Below are positions 52,472 through 60,321 of a DNA stretch of 64,000 bases, in pieces. Position numbers and translations under genes: made by a program. How positions within the stretch are numbered: position 1 is the stretch's first letter; each line of letters starts with the position of its first letter. Below the pieces are notes generated by a model. The model searched no databases and was not told the DNA's origin. It was given only the letters and a program-made list of their open reading frames with translations. This stretch comes from Plasmodium brasilianum (taxonomy: Eukaryota > Apicomplexa > Aconoidasida > Haemosporida > Plasmodiidae): the NCBI RefSeq assembly GCF_023973825.1, contig NC_090125.1, forward strand, positions 2,763,412-2,827,411, in the 5' to 3' direction.

Positions 52472-55000
52472 ATGTTTTCGCTTATTAAGTCAGTTTTTTC
52501 TAATTTTCAAGATGAAAAAGATTTAAAAATACTAATTATTGGTGAATGTGATTCAGGTAAGACAAGCTTATTTAATTTAATTAGTAGCTACCATAATAAG
52601 AGTAAATATGATATCTTGAACACGGTGTTTTCAAAAAGTGATAATAGCAGTAACTGTGCTCTAGGTTTTAATACAAAAAAAATTATTTTTAATAGAAAAA
52701 ATTTGAAAATATACGATTTAGAAGGAACAGCAACAAATACTATAAGCATTTATGACTGTTATTATGAGGACACAGATGTCATTTTTTACGTAATTGATGC
52801 AAAAATTGAAAAACATATTTTTAAAGCAATTATATATTTAACTTGCTTAGGAAGAAATAGAATTAATGATAAAAAAAAGAATAAAAATGAAAAAAAAGAG
52901 GAATTTTTAAGACCCATTATTATATTGGGGAATAAGTCCGAAGATAATTCTTCTTTTTTTTCTGCACCTTGTATATCTAATTATATTAAATCTATTGATA
53001 TTTATAAGAATGAAAAATTCTGGCAATTTTTTTTATCGAATAATAACACATTTCTAAACTACTATTTAGGTGTATTGTATGAAAAGGTAGTTGACTACTT
53101 AATAATAAATAAATTTTCTCTAGACAAATTTTTAGTATTAGGGAAAGAAAAAGACTATAAACGAAGGGAAAAACAAGGGTTGGATAATTCAGAATTGTTA
53201 AAAAAATGTAGAAGTTTTATAGAGGATATAAAAAACAATAATAAACATTGTATAACCATAGATGAAGTAGAAAATAATGAATTACTTTGTTATATTTTGA
53301 AAAATATTGTTAACGAAAACATAAATTATTATAAATGTATACCAGTGGAAGTATACAATATAAGCGTATTGAAAAATAAGGGAATTTATGAAGTTATTGA
53401 AGCAGTTTTTCAAAAGCACTTTAATAGGGATAATCGTACAATTAAAGGGTATACTTATAACAACTTTGATGAAAAGGACACTAATGCAATGAAATTTGTA
53501 GACAGACAGATTAGTTTTTATGAGGATACTAATGGGAACTATTATCATTCTGAAAAGGGTGATTGTAATATAATTGTGTCCACTGCATATGGAAAAGATG
53601 TTTTAGAGGGTAATATTATTGATACGAAATATAATGATGATAAGTATGACGAAAAAAGTTATGAGAATAACAAAGGGAATGAAACTTATAAAAATTGTCA
53701 TATGAACATGAATAAAGGAAGAGATAATAGTAATGCATTAGTTTGTCCGTATTTATCAACGAAAAACGTGCCTTATGTACATGGTAGCAATCAGAATTAT
53801 CTTTTGAATAATAATGAATCACGTAATAGTAGAACGGAGGACACGTTATCAAACACACGAAATAATGCATATATCATGTATGAATATAATACTAATCCTG
53901 TTAATTTATTTATTGAACATATTCAACATGTATATTTTGGAAAAGATAGTTGTGAAAGTATTCCTAATATATCAAACTCCTTGAAAGAGAAAAATGCAAA
54001 ATATGAAAAAAAAAGTAATATTTTAAAAAAGACTCAACAGACAAAACAAATAGATTTAATGAATATGGAGAACAATGAAAGACAAAATGGGACCCATGTA
54101 GAGAAACCATCGCTCAAAAGAGCTGACCAGCAGCATCAAGAAAAAGTTGAGGTGAGGCAGGAATATGAGGAAGGCGCATACAAGGAGATGATAATATACG
54201 AGCAGAAAGAAACATTTGAGGAAAAGAAAACATTCGAGAATAATGAAACAATTGAGGAAAAAGAAACACATGATAGTACATTATTTTCAATAGAAAAATT
54301 TGAACCAGAGAAGAATGAACATAAAGAAGGGAATATTGTGAAAAGCATAAAATGTAAACAAAATAAGGTGGGTACGCAGGAAATAAATGAACATATAGAA
54401 TATAAAGAAGACGAGGAAAACGAAGTAGGCTTAAACAAAAGGGACAAAGATAAAATTTTACATAAAGAAGCAAATAAGAGTATGGAAGGTACACAAATTA
54501 TTGAAGAACAGGGGAAAATAAACGAGGAGGAAACATATATAACAAGGTCAAATAATAAAAAGAAAAATGATATAAAAAACGATTTGAACGAACTATGGAG
54601 CAGGCACGAAAATGACGTTGAAAATATAGAAGACGAAGAAAGGAAAGTAAAAGAGCATTATGAATATGTAGTTGAAGAGAATGCTTATGAAGAGGCCGAA
54701 CTTGATGGACACGCACACGGAATGGAAACATATTCAAAAGATAGCTTCCATTATAATGATGTATCATGTGGAGATAATTACAAAAATAATATTAGTTACA
54801 CAGATTATTCATCAAATGAGGAAAAGATAAAAAAAGGAAAAGATTTATTTCATAAAAAAATGAACCCAAATAATAATATGGACGATAATGGAAATTACAT
54901 ATATAAAAGCAAGATTTACAAAAAAAAATATTCATTAAAAGAAAAAAAAAAAAAAAAAAACTTTTGTATAATAAAAAAATCGAAAGCAATTTTGAAGTAA
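52472..55000 (+). CDS. ARF/ARL-like GTPase domain with long charged C-terminal extension
   Basis: The first 310 or so residues read as a divergent ARF-family G domain. It has G1 IIGECDSGKTS (about 26-36), an ARF-type switch I ALGFNTKKI, G3 YDLEGT in place of DLGGQ, the following YYEDTDVIFYVIDA, G4 ILGNKSED in place of NKxD, and a degenerate G5 region (VEVYNISVLKNKGIYEVIEAV). Inserts of Lys/Asn sequence separate the motifs. There is no Gly2, so N-myristoylation is not expected. Residues from about 330 to the end are Glu/Lys/Asn-rich and finish in a lysine run (from an A17 tract at about 54944-54960). ARF-like proteins act in membrane traffic; whether this one still hydrolyses GTP is doubtful because the Gln of G3 is missing. 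The total is 842 residues against about 180 for normal ARLs. Confidence 0.72.
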   Translation: MFSLIKSVFSNFQDEKDLKILIIGECDSGKTSLFNLISSYHNKSKYDILNTVFSKSDNSSNCALGFNTKKIIFNRKNLKIYDLEGTATNTISIYDCYYEDTDVIFYVIDAKIEKHIFKAIIYLTCLGRNRINDKKKNKNEKKEEFLRPIIILGNKSEDNSSFFSAPCISNYIKSIDIYKNEKFWQFFLSNNNTFLNYYLGVLYEKVVDYLIINKFSLDKFLVLGKEKDYKRREKQGLDNSELLKKCRSFIEDIKNNNKHCITIDEVENNELLCYILKNIVNENINYYKCIPVEVYNISVLKNKGIYEVIEAVFQKHFNRDNRTIKGYTYNNFDEKDTNAMKFVDRQISFYEDTNGNYYHSEKGDCNIIVSTAYGKDVLEGNIIDTKYNDDKYDEKSYENNKGNETYKNCHMNMNKGRDNSNALVCPYLSTKNVPYVHGSNQNYLLNNNESRNSRTEDTLSNTRNNAYIMYEYNTNPVNLFIEHIQHVYFGKDSCESIPNISNSLKEKNAKYEKKSNILKKTQQTKQIDLMNMENNERQNGTHVEKPSLKRADQQHQEKVEVRQEYEEGAYKEMIIYEQKETFEEKKTFENNETIEEKETHDSTLFSIEKFEPEKNEHKEGNIVKSIKCKQNKVGTQEINEHIEYKEDEENEVGLNKRDKDKILHKEANKSMEGTQIIEEQGKINEEETYITRSNNKKKNDIKNDLNELWSRHENDVENIEDEERKVKEHYEYVVEENAYEEAELDGHAHGMETYSKDSFHYNDVSCGDNYKNNISYTDYSSNEEKIKKGKDLFHKKMNPNNNMDDNGNYIYKSKIYKKKYSLKEKKKKKNFCIIKKSKAILK

Positions 55001-55715
55001 ATTCCAGTAATTCATTTGAAAATGTAAGCCTGATGAATGTCATGTGTATAGATTCATTAAATAATACATAGATATAAAAAAAAAAGAAAATTAAACACTT
55101 AGAAGTTCTTCGTACATGTATTAAAATATACACACTTTTATTATTACGCACAAGCTTGATATTAATCGAAATTATTCAATTTCTTTTTAATTCCTCCATT
55201 TATGTTCTTTCTTCATTTTACAAGGAATCTAAATTTACTCCTCGCCAATTTAATAATAAACTCTATTCACTAATACGTCATTTTTAATGCATACATATAT
55301 ATATATATTATAAATCATTTTCATTTTGTTGCCCATTTTTTACCACTTACTTATATGTGAATATCTTTTCTTTTTTTTTTGTGAACGAAACTATTTCCTA
55401 ATAATATAATACCTTTTATGTTTATCAACTTAATATGAAAATACTTTTAACAGTCAATTGAAGGTGTATAAATAGGTAGACAGATAAACGTATATAAATA
55501 AAAAAAAAAAAAATAGAAAAAATAATATATATAAAGGAATAATAAAAAAAAAAAAAAAAAAGGATACAAGTTAATAAAGTTAGAAAGGGTTGATACTTAC
55601 TGAAAGGAAAGATGGAATAATCATTAGGGGAAGGGAGTAGTAGTAGTCTTAAATTGAAACATTTGTTAACTAATACATTTTGCGAACATTACTGATTTTA
55701 TTACCTCGATACACT
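55001..55715. other. Convergent intergenic region (ARF-like / thiolase 3' ends)
   Basis: AT-rich 3' UTR sequence with A runs near 55501 and 55548. No gene or notable repeat apart from these. Confidence 0.6.
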
Positions 55716-57313
55716 TTACACATTTTCTAGAACTATGGATGTCGAAGAACCTAAATAATTATTTATAGAAGCACATCCTAGTTTCATATCAAAATTTTTT
55801 AAAACTGTTATTAATGATATAAAAATTCTTGAGCCAGAAACTGCACTAGGATGACCTAAGGATAGGGATCCACCGTTTAAATTGACATTTGATAAATCTA
55901 AATTTAAATTATTCATATTAAATATTACATCTAGTGCTGATGATTCATTAATTTCGTAGTAATCTACAAAAGATTTGTTTATTTTCTTCAAGCATTTCGT
56001 TATAGAGTGAGATATACTTAAAGGAAAATCAGAAGGATAAACAGAAGCATTATCATATGTTATTATTTCAGCTAAAGGATTCAGTTCAAGTTCATTTATT
56101 TTTTTTTCGCTCATTAATATAATAGCGCATGCGCCGTCTGCGAATGGGGCTATATTATAATTTGTTACGATAGAATCACTAGACAAATTACAAATATTGT
56201 CAATACTACATTTTTTATATATTTCATCACTGTCGATGATAGTTTTTTCTAATTCTAATTTATTTTTTTTTTTTTGAATTATTAATGGGAAAATTTCTTG
56301 TTGAATCAAATTATCACTATAAGCATTAGCTGTTCTTTTGAATGAGTTAATAACATATTCATCTAAATCAACTCTTGGTATTTTAAACTTCTTACAAAAT
56401 AATTCGAACATATTATCTTTTTTTAATTCCTTACTATTAGTTATGTAATCATACCCATCACTCAAATTAGTGTCATAGAGAATATTATTCCCTAAATTAT
56501 ATTTTGCTGTTCTTAAATTTTTCAAAAAAAATGGGCTCTGTGACATAGATTCCATTGAGCCAACAACACAAACATCTTTTCCTCCTTTGATAAATTCATA
56601 TCCAACTGTTATGGAATCTAAACCACTACAACATAAATTGCTTACTAGATGCGTTTTCGCGTCTATGTTTATCCCTGTAAAGGTTTTAGCAGTAATGAAC
56701 GTGGGTGTAAATGTGGCTACGTATACCAACGCAGCACAAGGGCGCAGTAAAAATTTGCCTACTAATCTGCCAAGGATTATACATATATACGTACATATAT
56801 ACGTACATATATACGTACATATATACGTACATACATGCATGCATACATACATACATACATATATACATAAGTATATATATACATACACATATATGTATGT
56901 TTAAATTCATGCGTAACTTACCTGTGGCAACAAGAATTTTCTGAAGGGGCAGTGGTCCGCAACCGCCTGAAAAGGACTGGCCAAAAACTAAACAATCGAC
57001 CACATTTTTTTCAATTTGACTCCTCTCGAGGGCTTTTAATATAGTGGGAATAGCTATTGCATAGGTTAACAAATGTAGTGAATACGTAAATATAAATATA
57101 TATATATACATGTACGTGTGCGTAAAAAGTTTTATTGGTTAAAGGAAAAAATGGGCAAATAAAGACGCCCCGCCATTTATATATATTTTAATTTTTCTTT
57201 TTTTATATACCTAATTTGTGTACAGGTATTTGTGAAATGCTCCCGCATAAGGCACCTATTGGTGTTCTGGCGTAACCAACAACGTAAACTTTTCTGAGGC
57301 TATTCTCTATCAT
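55716..57313 (-). CDS. Acetyl-CoA acetyltransferase, thiolase fold (3 exons)
   Basis: Thiolases join or cleave acetyl-CoA units. The exons are 57313-57211, 57053-56922 and 56674-55716 with matching phases, giving 397 residues, the normal size. The N-terminus VYVVGYARTPIGALCGS is a classic thiolase start. The acyl-accepting cysteine is present as NLCCSG (Cys93), and the catalytic His as GHPSAVSGSR (His353). The second catalytic cysteine, normally in C-x-G-G-G near the C-terminus, is absent: the position reads ASINNYLGSS, with only a nearby Cys379. Catalysis may therefore be impaired or altered. The intron between exons 2 and 3 contains CGTACATATATA repeats that keep a frame open into exon 3 and can mislead gene calling. 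I recall PF14_0484 as the orthologue. Confidence 0.9.
56767..56870. repeat. Short tandem repeats inside the thiolase intron
   Basis: Four to five units of the 12-mer atatatacgtac, followed by ATAC/ATGC tetramers (catacatacatgcatgcatac), lie within the second intron (56675-56921). Confidence 0.85.
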
Positions 57314-58214
57314 AATTTAATCCATCCGTTCTTATTAACACGTTATATTATGCATTTATATTATTCATATTTCTGTATATTTTATGCTCATGTACATATG
57401 TATACAATATTAAAAATTCATATATAAAGATCACTGTTAATCCTACCTTATATGAATTTACAAGTATTGAGGTTCACAATTTTTTTTTTATTATTTACAA
57501 GCCATTACAAAACGTAAGAAACATTAAACCCATTCTCAAGTTACGAACACATGGCAAGCAGTTTAGTGATATGTATATATATATATGTACACAAATGTAG
57601 AAAAAAAAAAAAAAAATTTCATGCAGTACTTCTTGAAGCGAATCTGTGCTGCACATGTAGAAATCAAACGAAAAAAAAATGTATTGGAAAGATTTAAGAG
57701 GGGAAATAAAATATTAAATATGTAATGCTCAAAGCGGAAAGGAATAAAAGGAAAGTAAAATAAACATGCTATAATTTCCTGCAAATATTTTTTGCAGATA
57801 AAAAAAAAGAAAAAAATATATTTTAGTACCAGCATCCTGTTGTGCCCTTTTTGAAAAGGATCTCATATAAAAAGCTTAAGTAAAACTTTGAAAGACCTAC
57901 TATTCTCATAAATTGTGCACATGAAAAACGTATTTTCCGGAGAGATTATTAACAGTTATTGAAAATTATTATGTACGCAAACGGAAAAATAGGTTATAAT
58001 GGTTGTAGTAAAAGGGAAAAAATAAGGAAAAGGACATAAAAACTTGCAAAATAAAGCAAAATTAGGGTGAAATAAGGCAAAATATGGTATGTTAAAGAAA
58101 AATAGGATAAACTGAAACAAGATAAGTTAGGACAAGGCAAGGAAGGGAACACCAAGTCTAATAGTGTAACAAAATATAATACTACAAGGTAAAGAAAAAA
58201 GACGAGGTTATAAA
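57314..58214. other. Divergent intergenic region (thiolase / TraB-like promoters)
   Basis: A 0.9-kb spacer, short for a divergent pair in this window. It contains an A run near 57601. Between about 58070 and 58200 the sequence is G/A-rich on the + strand (ataaggcaaaa, gataagttaggacaaggcaa, ggaagggaac), directly upstream of the TraB-like start. No gene. Confidence 0.6.
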
Positions 58215-59546
58215 ATGATCAGAAGCATAGCGCTAAGATGCAAAAATAACACAAAAGTAAACGGGAAATGGAAAATTAGTAGTAATGTAGATTATAAAAG
58301 AGTAAAATTCAAATGGGACGATAAATATTTTTCGTTATGTATTTGTGATTTAGTACCAAGTAATAAAAATAATGTAGAAGAATTAGAGATGAAAAATATG
58401 AACATAATTAAAGATATAACGAAAACAAAATATGACTTTGTCATATTTGGAATTGGATATTTGGACTCTGATAAAATATTAAAATCTTTTAATAGAGCTG
58501 ATTTACTTCAAACGAAGAGGATTGATTCGATTCACTCAAATTTAAAAAAAGCTAATGGTCAATATATTTCAATAGTTCAACAATGCCTTCTTTTAAAAAT
58601 TCCACATTTCTTTTTAGGTAGGGACAGGCTAACTGAATTGACAAGTATCGGTACAGCTATATTTAGCAACCCCAAAGAAATATTTTCATTATTATATTAC
58701 TTTCTTATTAATAGTGAAAAAAATGGAAAGAATAGTAGTACTACCTCTAGTCAACATAAGAGGGAACTAGAGGACAAGGAATATAATTTACAATTTAATG
58801 CCCCCAATTTTTATAACGCATTAATTGTAGAAAATGCTTTATATCTAATATACAATATTCATGCAACCTTGTTAAAAATAGTGAAATCAAAATATTACAT
58901 ACCTCCCCATGGTAGTACCGCCTCTACCTCTACTTCAAATTATACTAACACGAGTAATGGTATAAATAACACAGATGTTAAGAAAAATGTGAAGCAAAGA
59001 ATATTTTCCTTTTTCAACGAAACAACGTATGACCAAATAAATAACATAAGAAATCAAATTAGAAGAACAGAATTATTTGATGATTACATAATATCTACAG
59101 ACAAAACAGATATAAACATTTTAATTGTTTGTGACAGTATAAGTGTTGACTATTTTTACAACTACTTACAAAAAAACCTCTATCTATGGCATACCATTAG
59201 TCCGTTCTATAATGAATTATTTGCCTTGGAAAAAAAAAACATATATAAATTTGTGTTGTCTTTGTTTTTATTTATAATTGCACCTCTGGCCTGGGCACTT
59301 ACCTTCCTAATCAGATATTTGTACTATCTATGGGTAGAATATTTTACTAAAGGAAAAGTAATAACTGTTGGAGGAGATTTATTTTTTCAAGATTCTAAAC
59401 TAGTTCATGCAAATGAGCACACCATAAATTCTGAAGATAATTATGATAAATTCATTAACTCTATAAACAATAACACAACTGAATTTGAGAAGGTAAGCCT
59501 GCTAGGTGGTCTACTGCAGTGGTTCAAAAATAAAAGCAGAAATTAG
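58215..59546 (+). CDS. Membrane protein, possibly divergent TraB family
   Basis: The 443-residue frame begins MIRSIALRCKNN and is uninterrupted. I do not recognise it firmly. Several segments fall in the order of TraB/PrgY proteins: TKYDFVIFGIGYLDSDK (where TraB has a 'pDvVvvELc' strand), KIPHFFLGRDRLTELT (compare HLGDRPIPVT), LIVENALYLIYNIHATL (compare 'ISERDxYLxxxL') and INILIVCDSISVDYF (compare 'VVGVVGMGHVPGI'). One or two transmembrane segments lie near residues 350-375 (FVLSLFLFIIAPLAWALTFL), also where TraB proteins have theirs. The usual catalytic-like Glu and His of those motifs are not evident. TraB proteins in eukaryotes sit in mitochondrial or other membranes. The family call is inference; 'conserved membrane protein' is the safe reading. 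Confidence 0.75.
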   Translation: MIRSIALRCKNNTKVNGKWKISSNVDYKRVKFKWDDKYFSLCICDLVPSNKNNVEELEMKNMNIIKDITKTKYDFVIFGIGYLDSDKILKSFNRADLLQTKRIDSIHSNLKKANGQYISIVQQCLLLKIPHFFLGRDRLTELTSIGTAIFSNPKEIFSLLYYFLINSEKNGKNSSTTSSQHKRELEDKEYNLQFNAPNFYNALIVENALYLIYNIHATLLKIVKSKYYIPPHGSTASTSTSNYTNTSNGINNTDVKKNVKQRIFSFFNETTYDQINNIRNQIRRTELFDDYIISTDKTDINILIVCDSISVDYFYNYLQKNLYLWHTISPFYNELFALEKKNIYKFVLSLFLFIIAPLAWALTFLIRYLYYLWVEYFTKGKVITVGGDLFFQDSKLVHANEHTINSEDNYDKFINSINNNTTEFEKVSLLGGLLQWFKNKSRN

Positions 59547-60321
59547 CATTTATGTCCTCCGCTTATGCGAATACGTATATGTATACATATATATATATAT
59601 ATGCTTGGGCGCATGTATATGGGTTTATTTATTTGTACCTTTCCACCTTCTCTTTTTTTAAGCATATTTCTTTCCTAACAATATTTGGTATTATCTTAAA
59701 ATGATTTGCTCAAACAGCTTTACATATAAATTATGCTTAGCAAACTTAACTTCCTTTCTTTCGTTTTTCTTATTTTTAAAATTAATTTATTTACTTATAT
59801 GTATACTACTGCTTATTTTATGGCAAATATAGTCTCATGCGTTTATGAGAAGCACAAAAAAAAAAAAAAAAAATGTATTTATAAAAAATATTAAATAAAT
59901 ATTGTAAAACAAGTTATGGAAAAAAATATTGATAAGACGTAAAACAATCATTTAAAACTTTGCTTCATCGATATAGTGAATTTAAAAAAAAAATAAAAAT
60001 TTTTACACTACTATGGAGATGTTTTTTTGAAGTAAAAACATTAAACTGCATACCGTTTTGTGAAAATAATTTGATCAAAAATGGTATAAAGTTTTTATTT
60101 TATTTTTTCATCACTGTAGTGTGTTATATACAATCAATATTTTATTTATTTGTCTTGGCATATAATTCTTTATTTATGTTTATTTTTACTTTATTTTTTT
60201 TAAAAAATAAAAATTTTCTTTTTTCTTTTTTCCTCATTATTTCGTCTCCTTTTTCTTTGGTATTTGTGTTATCCGTGCTCAGTTTTACTTATTTAATACT
60301 TTTTTTTTTATTTTTCTTACC
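59547..60321. other. Convergent intergenic region
   Basis: 3' UTRs of the TraB-like gene (+) and the CWC21-like gene (-). A 121-codon hydrophobic frame ending at 60325 opens with TTG and has no upstream ATG; its hydrophobicity follows from T-rich DNA. I see no gene. Confidence 0.6.

Noticed and set aside
56675..56888. N-terminal extension of the thiolase frame (MYVYIYLCIYVCMY...).
   Set aside because: It translates intron tandem repeats; splicing at 56674 to 56922 restores the conserved thiolase N-terminus instead.
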